Source: CALFVT01 sp039989855
GTDB taxonomy: Bacteria; Pseudomonadota; Alphaproteobacteria; Caulobacterales; Maricaulaceae
NCBI GenBank assembly: GCA_039989855.1
Contig: JBDXGZ010000008.1
Span: 248,001 to 312,000, forward strand
Reading direction: 5' to 3'
DNA: 64,000 nt
Shown: positions 43,052 through 51,280 of the stretch, piece by piece
Layout: every line of letters begins with the position of its first letter
Position numbering within the stretch: the first letter of the stretch is position 1
Notes under the pieces: model-generated
Database searches by the model: none
What the model saw: the letters and a program-made list of their open reading frames with translations, nothing else
Told to the model about the DNA's origin: nothing
Made by a program: the position numbers and the translations under genes

Positions 43052-44548
43052 GTGAATAATTTTGTGAATTATAAATCAAATACGGACGCTAGTTTCAATC
43101 AAACTTGGCTAAGAAGTATTAGATATTTATATTACTTAGTTAGCCTTACCATATTAGCCGCAACTGTTTATCGCTTTATTTCTATTTTACTTTCTAGGCC
43201 TGTGCTTTACCCGTCAGGGGATCAACTTATTTGGATTAAAAACGTGCTTATCCCTTTTAGAAACGGGGATATAGGGCTTATTGAAGCTATAACCTATGAA
43301 TATAATTCGCTTAGCCACAGCCACATTCCACAGTTGGCATGGTTTATATTCAACGAGAGGGTCTTTAATCTAAACCTGCGTCTTGATATGGTTGTTGGGT
43401 TTTGTGCTGCAATAGCTAGTTTTTTAGTTCTAGCTCGTTATTTAATTAAGTCTTTTGGTTATACTTACACAAACTGCCTTTCGGTTGTTGCGATTTCAAC
43501 AATCATTTTTAGCACAGGCAATGGAACTATGTTTTCTTGGTCAATATTATTGTTTCAATTTGTCGGAGTTTTTATTGCATTCATGTTTTTGTATAAATTA
43601 CCAACTTTACTTCAAAGCTCTTTTTGGAAATTAGCGCTTTCATCGACAGCGGTGCTGTTGTTTTCAGGCCCAGTTGGCATCGCAGCTGTTTTTTCATCAG
43701 TTGTTATAATGCTTTTGTTTGCAGTTTCTGACAAGTCAAGAATAGTGCATACACTAGCATATTTTTTATATCTAACTGTAGCAATAATATTGCTTGGGGT
43801 GTTGTTTGATGGAGGAAGGGTACATTCGTCCACTGGTGTGAGTGAATTTTTACTCTTTATTTTAGAAACCCCTTCTGACTTTTTACAAGGCGGGTTTAAT
43901 TCATTAGCGCAAGTTTTTGTCCATGAGAGAGGCAGTAAGCCGACTGCATATTTTGCTTTTTTACCAAGTTATATCGTTGGTATTTCGGTTACACTATTGG
44001 CTTTTGGTACTCTATTTTATGCAGCTCGCAATTGGCTGTTTCATTCTAGAGTAATCCAGCAGGAATACACGTTTCCAGTTGCTTTGATAATCACTGGATT
44101 GTTTCTTATTGGTGGGACATTGAAATCGCGCCTTCCTGATTACGGAGTTACTTATATATTGGCACCAAGATACTTTACGAATTTTTCAATTTTAGGAATC
44201 GGAATTCTAATCTGTTTAAATCAATGGTCAGCTTCTAACAGGCATGGGTTTTCAAAAATTTTAACTCCTATGCTTTGTATAATAGTAACTTTTTTCAATT
44301 GGAATGCATCAGCTGTAGTAGAAACAAGCATGGGTTCCGTTGATAAATATATAAACATCCGAACGGAGGCTATACGAAATTGGCAAAGTGTTGAACTTCA
44401 GAACGTGCAAACATTGATTGGCGGGCCATGTAGAAATGAACAGATTTGTTACGATGATATAAATTACCTTCAAGAGAACGGATTGTCTGTATTTAAAAAT
44501 GAATTAAATATTGAGGTAATACCGAAGTTAAAGCCTGAAGGTGAATAA
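43052..44548 (+). CDS. Polytopic membrane protein, candidate GT-C glycosyltransferase (Gtr-type)
   Basis: 498 residues from a GTG at 43052. About 10-11 hydrophobic segments are spread over residues 28-405, with a soluble C-terminal section (VETSMGSVDKYINIRTEAIRNWQ ... LNIEVIPKLKPE). An early loop has PSGDQLIWIKNVLIPFRNGDIGLIEAITYEYNSLSHSHIPQLAW, with acidic and histidine residues where GT-C enzymes have catalytic Asp/Glu. Together with the neighbouring gtrA and gtrB homologs, it fits the third, variable gene of a three-gene glycosylation module, but it lies on the opposite strand and converges with gtrA. A+T-rich compared with flanking genes. No firm family match. Confidence 0.5.
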   Translation: MNNFVNYKSNTDASFNQTWLRSIRYLYYLVSLTILAATVYRFISILLSRPVLYPSGDQLIWIKNVLIPFRNGDIGLIEAITYEYNSLSHSHIPQLAWFIFNERVFNLNLRLDMVVGFCAAIASFLVLARYLIKSFGYTYTNCLSVVAISTIIFSTGNGTMFSWSILLFQFVGVFIAFMFLYKLPTLLQSSFWKLALSSTAVLLFSGPVGIAAVFSSVVIMLLFAVSDKSRIVHTLAYFLYLTVAIILLGVLFDGGRVHSSTGVSEFLLFILETPSDFLQGGFNSLAQVFVHERGSKPTAYFAFLPSYIVGISVTLLAFGTLFYAARNWLFHSRVIQQEYTFPVALIITGLFLIGGTLKSRLPDYGVTYILAPRYFTNFSILGIGILICLNQWSASNRHGFSKILTPMLCIIVTFFNWNASAVVETSMGSVDKYINIRTEAIRNWQSVELQNVQTLIGGPCRNEQICYDDINYLQENGLSVFKNELNIEVIPKLKPEGE

Positions 44549-44585
44549 ATTTGTGTGATGTACCAATCAATGCTGATCGCATTAT

Positions 44586-44978
44586 CTAGAAGACAAATTT
44601 CCGGCTTAGAAAAAAGTTATTAGCGAAAACAACAAAACTCATAACTAAAAACGCGATATTTACATGAATGCCAAAGCCTTCAACCAGTGTTTTCATAATA
44701 ATAACATTTAAGGTTAGTCCCAAAATCGTAACAATGCTATATCGTAACATCGCGTTAGCATGTGATTTTTTGCTTCCGAATGTATATTTGTAATTCATTG
44801 CATATGCAACGCACCAAGATCCGATAAACCCTATGATTGTGGAAATGGCTACTGAAATTTCTAGACCGAGATAGAGCGCGATAAAAATCAAATAATGTGT
44901 TAGCGTAGAGAAAACGCCAACTATAATATATCGAAGAAGTGTCTTATCTATAACGATATTAGATAATTTATTGGTCAT
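44586..44978 (-). CDS. GtrA-family flippase
   Basis: 130 residues with four hydrophobic helices. The N-terminal pattern LLRYIIVGVFSTLTHYLIFIALYL and the C-terminal MKTLVEGFGIHVNIAFLVMSFVVFANNFFLSRKFVF are typical of GtrA/DPMS_3, the family that flips bactoprenol-linked sugar. The start overlaps the upstream glycosyltransferase gene end by 11 bp, a coupled gtrB-gtrA arrangement. The C-terminal NFFLSRKFVF matches the N-[FY]-xx-[KR]-x-[FW]-x-F consensus of the family. Confidence 0.88.
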   Translation of the reverse strand: MTNKLSNIVIDKTLLRYIIVGVFSTLTHYLIFIALYLGLEISVAISTIIGFIGSWCVAYAMNYKYTFGSKKSHANAMLRYSIVTILGLTLNVIIMKTLVEGFGIHVNIAFLVMSFVVFANNFFLSRKFVF

Positions 44979-45921
44979 TGGTTTGACGCCCGATAATATA
45001 ACTCGGATATTTCTTTACTTCATAATAGATGCGGGCAAGATATTCGCCGATAATACCCAACGATAGAAATGTAAAACAGGCCTGAATCGAAAGAAAAAGG
45101 ATTACCGTTGTAAAACCACTAGTCGCTTGTTCTGTGACTTTATTGTATACTGCATTCAATCCAAGTGTGATTGAGAATAAACCAAAGATGATTCCAATAA
45201 ATATGGACAGCCGTAGCAGTGTTTTTGTGTTGCTGAGAATTGCATTATTCATTAACCTCAGAAGGGCCTTGATACTGAATTTACTTTCCCCCTCCAAGCG
45301 CTCTGCTACAATGAAATCAACCGTGGCTTTAGGAAACCCAACCCATTGGCATGCGCCCCGAAAAAAGAACGCTCCGTCATCAAGACTTAAAATAGCATTT
45401 CGAAAATTTTGTGTAAAAAGCTTAAAATCTGAGGAATTCTTCAAATTTTGTTTCGTTAGGATATAGAGTACTCGATAAAATAAATTTGAGCATGCGCGGT
45501 AGAGAGCAGACTCTCGTCCTCGATCAGTTTTAACCCCTTCTACGACATCGACGTCACCTTTTAACATTCGTTCCCAAAGATGAGGAATGACTGTTGGAGG
45601 ATGTTGCATGTCTGCGTCCATAACGAGGTAATAATCAGCTTCTGTTTCGTTTAACCCTGCAAGAATTGCGTATTCTTTACCAAAATTCCGGCTAAAACTA
45701 ATTGCGGAGACAAAACGGTCCTGTTTAGAAAGAGTAAGGGCTGTTTCCCAAGTGTCATCTACGGAGCCATCATCGATAAAAACTATTTTGTAAGTACAGC
45801 TCAAGTTTTTCATTATGTCGCTTACAGCTTCATTAAAGCCAATCAAGCCTTTGCTTTCATTATATGCAGGTACAATCAAGGCTAAGTGAGGTTTTTTTAG
45901 AAGAGTCTCATTTTTAGCCAT
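44968..45921 (-). CDS. GtrB-type polyprenyl-phosphate glycosyltransferase (GT2)
   Basis: 317 residues from ATG 45921, preceded by AAAGGAA; an in-frame TTG at 45951 is unlikely. The GT2 domain has LIVPAYNESKGLIGFNEAV, VFIDDGSVDDTWETAL, ISFSRNFGKEYAILAGLNET and DYYLVMDADMQHPP. EGESKFSIKALLRL is the GtrB/DPM1-type motif. Two C-terminal membrane helices follow (LSIFIGIIFGLFSITLG, VILFLSIQACFTFLSLG), then IGEYLARIYYEVKKYPSYII. It loads a sugar onto undecaprenyl phosphate. It is coupled to gtrA. The sugar is unknown. Confidence 0.88.
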   Translation of the reverse strand: MAKNETLLKKPHLALIVPAYNESKGLIGFNEAVSDIMKNLSCTYKIVFIDDGSVDDTWETALTLSKQDRFVSAISFSRNFGKEYAILAGLNETEADYYLVMDADMQHPPTVIPHLWERMLKGDVDVVEGVKTDRGRESALYRACSNLFYRVLYILTKQNLKNSSDFKLFTQNFRNAILSLDDGAFFFRGACQWVGFPKATVDFIVAERLEGESKFSIKALLRLMNNAILSNTKTLLRLSIFIGIIFGLFSITLGLNAVYNKVTEQATSGFTTVILFLSIQACFTFLSLGIIGEYLARIYYEVKKYPSYIIGRQTNDQ

Positions 45922-45951
45922 AATGAATGTTCCTTTATTATAACATAGCAA

Positions 45952-46385
45952 TCTCCGTCGCCATATAAAAATGTCCCAGATTACAGCCCAGGATAAGAGA
46001 GGCTCAACTTACTTCTTGAGCTAGTCTTAAGCGTCAGTTTTACTATATTGCAAGCCCCGATGTGTTATTATTTTTTATTTGATACTGTTTCTGCGTTTAA
46101 ATGTGTCACTTAGCCCAACCTTGACTGGAGGCGAAGACGCTAACAACGGACAACCAAAGCTCCAATCCTAAAATTTAAATATGATTATGTGCGGCCTAGA
46201 AGATGACTCAAAACCAATGTGGGGACCTCAACGTCGTTTGGTGATAACTTATCTTGAGGGTTGAAGGTAAGTTACTTGATTAGATTTAAATTCGAACTTT
46301 TATACTAAAGTCATGAATGAAAGTATGGTCAAATATATGCGGGGCATATTTTCAATTTACTCACCAACAACATAAAGAATAAATT
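45952..46385. other. Gene-free AT-rich region between gtrB and tRNA-Ala
   Basis: About 430 bp with no credible ORF, hairpin terminator or repeat that I could identify. It lies directly downstream of the tRNA 3' end, the usual landing site of genomic islands. No second copy of the tRNA 3' end was found on the far side of the gtr genes. Confidence 0.35.
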
Positions 46386-46461
46386 TGGTGGAGCCTAGGG
46401 GAGTCGAACCCCTGACCTCTTCGCTGCCAGCGAAGCGCTCTACCAGCTGAGCTAAGGCCCC
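46386..46461 (-). tRNA. tRNA-Ala (anticodon GGC)
   Basis: A full 76-base cloverleaf on the minus strand. The acceptor stem is GGGGCCT with AGGCTCC (one G-U pair). The D arm has AGCTCAGCTGGTAGAGC and the anticodon loop is CTGGCAG, reading GGC at 46426-46428. The T arm has GGTTCGAC, and CCA is encoded at the 3' end. It lies downstream of the TIGR02300 gene on the same strand. Confidence 0.97.
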
Positions 46462-46606
46462 ATCCGAGGGCGTTGTGAACGCCTGAATAGTGGCGCGTGT
46501 CTAATCTGGGGCTACAAATTTGGCAAGCTCTATTTTCACAGTTTTTCAGATTTGGCGTAATACGAAGCCTCAGGGGTAGGGAAATTTTTTGTCTCGACAG
46601 AGAACA

Positions 46607-46645
46607 TAAAAAAACCTCACTCAAAAATATAATGAGCGAGGTTTT
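46607..46645 (-). terminator. Terminator after the TIGR02300 gene
   Basis: On the minus strand an AACCTCGCTCA / TGAGTGAGGTT stem with one mismatch closes an AT-rich loop and is followed by a run of T. It is about 30 bp past the stop at 46676 and ahead of the tRNA gene. Confidence 0.7.
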
Positions 46646-46675
46646 ATGATTATCTATGATATATGATGCGAGGGG

Positions 46676-47119
46676 TTATATTTCAACTTCCTCGACATCG
46701 TCATCATCTTCTTTGCCTGTTGGCGGAGCATCATCTTCGTCATCATCGTCGATCACGAGGGCGGCGTCTTCGTCTTCGTCCTCATTCGGATCAAATTCGT
46801 TGAAGTCACCACGTCCTTCTTCTTCGTCAGTTTTGTTACCGTCAGCAAGAAGCGCACTATCATCACCGTCAAGCTCAAGCTCTTTGGCTTCTTGTTCGGC
46901 TTCGTCGATATCGTCTTCATCGACTTCAGGCGCGTCTTCGTCGGCATTCTCTTTAGGATCGGCTACTTTCACCGCAACAGGAACTGGAACGTCTTTAAGG
47001 ACGGTCGGATCGAACGTGTGGCCACATTCTGGACATGGAACCGGATTGCGATTCAGGTCGTAAAATTTCTCGCCGCATTCAGGGCAGACGATTTTTTGTC
47101 CGAGTTCAGCTTTAGCCAT
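46676..47119 (-). CDS. TIGR02300 (FYDLN acid) family protein
   Basis: 147 residues from ATG 47119, which has GAGG upstream; in-frame Met at 47134 is an alternative. The N-terminus has a zinc-ribbon-like pattern, KIVCPECGEKFYDLNRNPVPCPECGHTFDP, defining the family. The remainder is extremely acidic, with runs of Asp and Glu, and likely disordered. Function is unknown; the family is widespread in alphaproteobacteria and usually sits near aroA-cmk-rpsA, as here. It is divergent from aroA by about 160 bp. Confidence 0.92.
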   Translation of the reverse strand: MAKAELGQKIVCPECGEKFYDLNRNPVPCPECGHTFDPTVLKDVPVPVAVKVADPKENADEDAPEVDEDDIDEAEQEAKELELDGDDSALLADGNKTDEEEGRGDFNEFDPNEDEDEDAALVIDDDDEDDAPPTGKEDDDDVEEVEI

Positions 47120-47278
47120 GACTCTGTACCTCATAATATGCCTGAAAAAAAAACACTAAGCCCGAGAGTTTATCTTGCGCTTCGAGCGTGTCACGTTAAA
47201 AGCAGGCGCTTGAATATCAGCGCGGGATAGGCGTTGTAGAAAACCAAGTCAATATGAGAAACAAAGACAATTCATTTT

Positions 47279-48667
47279 ATGGCCTTACAATCCCTCGACA
47301 AACGCACATTTGGCGCAAAATCGGTTAAATCCTCACCTCTTTCAGGGCGCGTGCAAGCGCCGGGCGATAAATCTATGTCCCATAGGGCTTTGATTTTAGG
47401 CGCGATGGCGAAAGGGACAACTACAATTGAGAGCTTGCTGGAAGGTGACGACATACTTTCTACGGCCGGGGCTATGCGAGCTTTCGGGGCTAAAGTCACA
47501 CAGACAGGCGCTGGAGCGTGGACGGTCAAGGGGCGTAAAACGTGGAAGGCGGCTCCCGATCAGGATATTGACTGCGGAAATGCAGGAACAGGTGTAAGGC
47601 TGATAATGGGCGCTGCGGCTGGTTATAAAATGCAAGCGCGCTTCATTGGTGATGCTTCCTTATCGTCTCGTCCTATGGCCCGAATCATTGATCCGATTTC
47701 TGAGATGGGAGCAGAGTTTAAGGCGACGAACGGAGATCAGCTCCCCGTGACACTATCTTCAACGGGTCATTTAAAAGCCTTTGAATATGAAACGCCCAAA
47801 GCCTCGGCGCAGATAAAATCAGCGATTATGCTCGCTGGGGTCAATACCCAAGGCCGTACGGTGGTGATTGAAAAGCCATCTCGCGATCATACAGAAAATA
47901 TGCTGCGAGCTTTTGGCTGCCCCGTTAAAGTGGAACGGATGGGTGATGGGCGCAACCGTATCACGATTGAGCGTGATTTGAACGGCCCAGAGGCTCAACT
48001 TAAATCGACACATATTGTCGTACCCGGAGACCCGTCGTCTGCGGCTTTTGCTATGGTGGCGGGATTGATCGTTCCGGGATCTGATTTGGTGATTGAAAAT
48101 GTCATGATGAATCCGACGCGCACAGGTTTGTTCGAGACTTTAGTTGAAATGGGCGGATGGTTGCGAGCGGATAATTTCCGTAAATTTGGCGGTGAGGTCA
48201 TCGCGGATATTCATGTTAAACATTCTCGTTTGCGCGGTGTTGTTGTTCCAAAAGAACGCGTCGCGTCTATGATTGATGAATACCCTATCTTGACCGTTGC
48301 AGCGGCCTTTGCCTCGGGTAAGACGGTGATGGACGGTTTGGCCGAGCTTCGGGTGAAGGAAAGTGACAGAATCACTGCGACAGTTGCGTTTCTTGAAAGC
48401 AACGGCGTAAGTGTTGAAGAGCGTGAGGCAGGTATGTCCGTGACAGGTTTAGGCTATGGCCCTGCGAATGAATGCCCAACCGTAGCGGGTGGGGGGCATG
48501 TAATAACCCATCATGATCATAGAATCGCGATGAGCGCATTGATCTTGGGCCTTATGTCTGATGAAGCGGTGACAATTGATGATGCTTCTATGATTGCGAC
48601 AAGCTTCCCAACATTTTTCGAACAAATGTCTGACCTTGGTGCATCAACATTGACAAAAGTGAGTTAA
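47279..48667 (+). CDS. aroA: 3-phosphoshikimate 1-carboxyvinyltransferase (EPSP synthase)
   Basis: 462 residues. It transfers enolpyruvyl from PEP to shikimate-3-phosphate in the aromatic amino acid pathway. Landmarks are PGDKSMSHRALILGAMAKGTT, DCGNAGTGVRLIMG, GDASLSSRPMARII, the KSAIMLAG segment, VPGDPSSAAFAMVAG, DEYPILTVAAAFASG and RVKESDRI. GNAGTGVRL and the SRP segment suggest a class II, CP4-like enzyme. The first ~18 residues are an unconserved extension. cmk starts one base after the stop. Confidence 0.96.
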   Translation: MALQSLDKRTFGAKSVKSSPLSGRVQAPGDKSMSHRALILGAMAKGTTTIESLLEGDDILSTAGAMRAFGAKVTQTGAGAWTVKGRKTWKAAPDQDIDCGNAGTGVRLIMGAAAGYKMQARFIGDASLSSRPMARIIDPISEMGAEFKATNGDQLPVTLSSTGHLKAFEYETPKASAQIKSAIMLAGVNTQGRTVVIEKPSRDHTENMLRAFGCPVKVERMGDGRNRITIERDLNGPEAQLKSTHIVVPGDPSSAAFAMVAGLIVPGSDLVIENVMMNPTRTGLFETLVEMGGWLRADNFRKFGGEVIADIHVKHSRLRGVVVPKERVASMIDEYPILTVAAAFASGKTVMDGLAELRVKESDRITATVAFLESNGVSVEEREAGMSVTGLGYGPANECPTVAGGGHVITHHDHRIAMSALILGLMSDEAVTIDDASMIATSFPTFFEQMSDLGASTLTKVS

Positions 48668-48668
48668 G

Positions 48669-49310
48669 ATGGACCGTCCTGTAACAATTGCAATTGACGG
48701 GACATTTGCCAGTGGGAAGGGAACATTGGCGTCTCGTTTAGCGGCGTACTATGAGCTTCCCTATCTGGATACTGGTAAGCTTTACCGCGCTGTGGCTAAG
48801 CGAGTCATGGATACAAAGACGTCGCCTGAAAATGCAGAGGGCTGCGCGGCCCATGCAAGTCAATTGGAGGTGAAAGAGCTATCCGATCAAATTCTTAAGA
48901 GTGGCCCTATAGGCGTTATGGCCTCTAAAATCGCTGTGCATCCACCGGTTAGAGCGGCTTTGCTCAAGTTTCAGCAGGATTTTGCAGCCAAGGGGGCTGT
49001 TATGGACGGCCGCGATATTGGTACCGTTATATGTCCAAATGCTGCGGTGAAGCTATTTGTCGATGCGGAGCCCGAAGAGAGAGCGAGGAGACGTCACGCG
49101 GAGCTAACAAGCTACGGCGAGGATATTACATACGAAACGGTTCTGTCTCAATTGCGGGAGCGGGACGCGCGGGATTCAGGGCGCGATATTGCGCCGTTAA
49201 AACCCGCTGAAGATGCACACTTGCTAGATACGACTAATCTGTCTATAGAGCGCGCGTTCGAGGTCGCAATTTCACTTTGTGATGCGGTCTTGGCGGCGAA
49301 ATCAGTCTGA
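48669..49310 (+). CDS. cmk: Cytidylate kinase
   Basis: 213 residues. It phosphorylates CMP/dCMP with ATP. The P-loop is IDGTFASGKGTLASRLA near residue 10, where alphaproteobacterial enzymes usually have GPxxSGKGT. YLDTGKLYRAVAKRV is the CMP-binding helix. VMDGRDIGTVICPNAAVKLFVDAEPEERARRRHAEL and RDARDSGRDIAPLKPAEDAHLLDTT complete the fold. It follows aroA closely and precedes rpsA by about 100 bp. Confidence 0.95.
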   Translation: MDRPVTIAIDGTFASGKGTLASRLAAYYELPYLDTGKLYRAVAKRVMDTKTSPENAEGCAAHASQLEVKELSDQILKSGPIGVMASKIAVHPPVRAALLKFQQDFAAKGAVMDGRDIGTVICPNAAVKLFVDAEPEERARRRHAELTSYGEDITYETVLSQLRERDARDSGRDIAPLKPAEDAHLLDTTNLSIERAFEVAISLCDAVLAAKSV

Positions 49311-49412
49311 AAACTCCTTTCACACAGAAATCGTCTTTGGAAGGCTCGGATGGTCCAAGCCTAGTCCGCGGCATATATGTCGTTGGCCAGCTCTTATACT
49401 TTGGAGTAATAA

Positions 49413-51101
49413 ATGAGCACTGATACTATGAACCCAAGCATGGATGATTTTGCATCTATGTTGGATGCGTCCCTTGAAACGAACCCAATGTCCGAAGGTT
49501 CGGTCATTAAAGGTCTCGTTACAGCCGTTGAAAAAGATTATGTGATGGTCGATGTCGGCCTCAAAACAGAAGGCCGTGTGCCGCTTCGTGAATTCTACAC
49601 ACCCGGTAGCGATGAAACAGTTAAAGTCGGCGACCAAGTTGATGTTTACCTTGAGCGCGTAGAAAATGCGCTCGGTGATGCTGTTATCTCTCGCGATAAA
49701 GCCCGCCGTGAAGAAACATGGATTAAAATGGCGAAAGTCCACGAAGCGGAAGAGCCTGTTAAAGGTGCGATCGTTGGACGCGTTAAAGGCGGCTTCACGG
49801 TTGACCTTGGTGGCCTGAACGCATTCCTACCAGGATCTCAAGTTGATATCCGCCCAATTCGCGATATTGCGCCGCTTATGAATATTGAGCAGCCGTTCAT
49901 GATTTTGAAAATGGACAGAGCTCGCGGAAACATTGTTGTTTCACGTCGTGCTATCCTTGAAGAGAGCCGTGCGGAACAACGTGCAGAGCTTGTCGGTCAG
50001 TTGGCTGAAGGCGAAGCGCGCGAAGGTGTTGTTAAGAACATCACTGATTACGGTGCATTCGTTGACCTTGGCGGTATTGACGGACTCTTGCATGTTACAG
50101 ACATGAGCTGGCGTCGTATTTCTCACCCAAGCCAAGTTTTGGCTGTCGGTGATACGATCATGGTCAAAATTGTCCGTATTAACCCAGAAACACAACGTAT
50201 CAGCCTTGGCATGAAGCAGCTTCAGGAAGATCCATGGGGCGCAGCAGCTGCGAAATACACTGTCGGTTCACGCCATACAGGTCTTGTAACCAATATTGCT
50301 GATTACGGTGCATTCATCGAGCTTGAAGAAGGCGTTGAAGGTCTTGTTCACGTTTCTGAAATGTCTTGGACAAAGAAAAACGTTCATCCAGGAAAAATTG
50401 TTTCTACGTCGCAATCTGTTGATGTTGAAGTTCTTGAAGTTGACGAAGAGAAACGTCGTATTTCATTGGGTATCAAGCAAACGCAAGAAAACCCATGGAA
50501 CGATTTCTCAACACGTTTCCCTGTTGGGACTATCATCAAGGGCGAAGTTCGTTCTGTCACAGAGTTTGGTCTCTTCATTGGTCTTGACGGCGACATCGAC
50601 GGTATGGCTCATTTGTCAGACCTGTCATGGGACAAGTCAGGCGAAGAAGCGCTTAAAGACTATAACAAGGGCGACGAAGTCGAAGCTAAAATCCTTGAAA
50701 TCGATTCTGAGAAAGAACGTATTTCATTGGGTGTTAAGCAGCTTGTTAAAGATACAGGCTCAGCCTCTGGTATTGGTCGTAACTCAACTGTCACATGTAC
50801 AGTCACAAAAGTGGATCCAATGGGTCTTGAAGTTAGCTTTGGTGACGAAAACGAGCTGTCAGCTTACATCCGTAAGAATGACCTTTCACGTGAGCGCTCA
50901 GAGCAGCGTCCAGAGCGTTTCGCTGTGGGTGATAAGGTTGACGCGCGCGTTCTCAAGCAAGACCGTAAGACACGTCAATACTCACTCTCTATCCGTGCAT
51001 TGGAAATTGCCGAAGAGAAAGAAGCTGTCCAGCAGTACGGTTCTACCGATGCAGGTGCATCTTTGGGTGATATCCTCGGCGCGGCTCTTAAAGACCAGTA
51101 G
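49413..51101 (+). CDS. rpsA: 30S ribosomal protein S1
   Basis: 562 residues with six S1 (OB-fold) repeats. Repeats 1 and 2 start near GSVIKGLVTAVEKDYVMVDVGLKTEGRVPLREF and KGAIVGRVKGGFTVDLGGLNAFLPGSQ. Repeats 3-6 show NITDYGAFVDLGGIDGLLHVTDMSW, NIADYGAFIELEEGVEGLVHVSEMSW, SVTEFGLFIGLDGDIDGMAHLSDLSW and a degenerate last one. It binds mRNA for initiation on the small subunit. GGAG lies upstream of the ATG. A strong terminator follows at 51127. The codon choice looks more biased than in neighbouring genes, as expected for a highly expressed gene. Confidence 0.97.
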   Translation: MSTDTMNPSMDDFASMLDASLETNPMSEGSVIKGLVTAVEKDYVMVDVGLKTEGRVPLREFYTPGSDETVKVGDQVDVYLERVENALGDAVISRDKARREETWIKMAKVHEAEEPVKGAIVGRVKGGFTVDLGGLNAFLPGSQVDIRPIRDIAPLMNIEQPFMILKMDRARGNIVVSRRAILEESRAEQRAELVGQLAEGEAREGVVKNITDYGAFVDLGGIDGLLHVTDMSWRRISHPSQVLAVGDTIMVKIVRINPETQRISLGMKQLQEDPWGAAAAKYTVGSRHTGLVTNIADYGAFIELEEGVEGLVHVSEMSWTKKNVHPGKIVSTSQSVDVEVLEVDEEKRRISLGIKQTQENPWNDFSTRFPVGTIIKGEVRSVTEFGLFIGLDGDIDGMAHLSDLSWDKSGEEALKDYNKGDEVEAKILEIDSEKERISLGVKQLVKDTGSASGIGRNSTVTCTVTKVDPMGLEVSFGDENELSAYIRKNDLSRERSEQRPERFAVGDKVDARVLKQDRKTRQYSLSIRALEIAEEKEAVQQYGSTDAGASLGDILGAALKDQ

Positions 51102-51126
51102 TCCGACAACTCACTTTATTGATTTA

Positions 51127-51152
51127 ATGGCCCCGCATGGGGCCATTTTTTT
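51127..51152 (+). terminator. Intrinsic terminator of rpsA
   Basis: A perfect 8-bp stem, ATGGCCCC (51127-51134) with GGGGCCAT (51139-51146), encloses a 4-base loop and is followed by about seven T. It lies 26 bp after the rpsA stop. Confidence 0.9.
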
Positions 51153-51280
51153 GATGTAAACTAGATAAAGGGTGTGTGAAATTCTCCTCTTTCCAATCTC
51201 GACCAATTGCCATATGACCGCGAGACGACATATCAGTACCAACATACTCATAAGCGGTACCGATTTTGAATGGATTGATT

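Noticed and set aside
42772..46385. Integrated element with att sites at tRNA-Ala
   Set aside because: No integrase and no second copy of the tRNA 3' end were found, so only a possible island is claimed.
46361..46624. 87-codon minus-strand open frame
   Set aside because: It spans the tRNA-Ala gene and its flanks; the frame is incidental.
46656..47063. Serine-rich plus-strand open frame
   Set aside because: It is the antisense reading of the Asp/Glu-rich part of the TIGR02300 gene.
50296..51159. Long alternate frame inside rpsA
   Set aside because: Shadow of the strongly biased rpsA coding sequence; basic Ser/Leu-rich composition without domain features.
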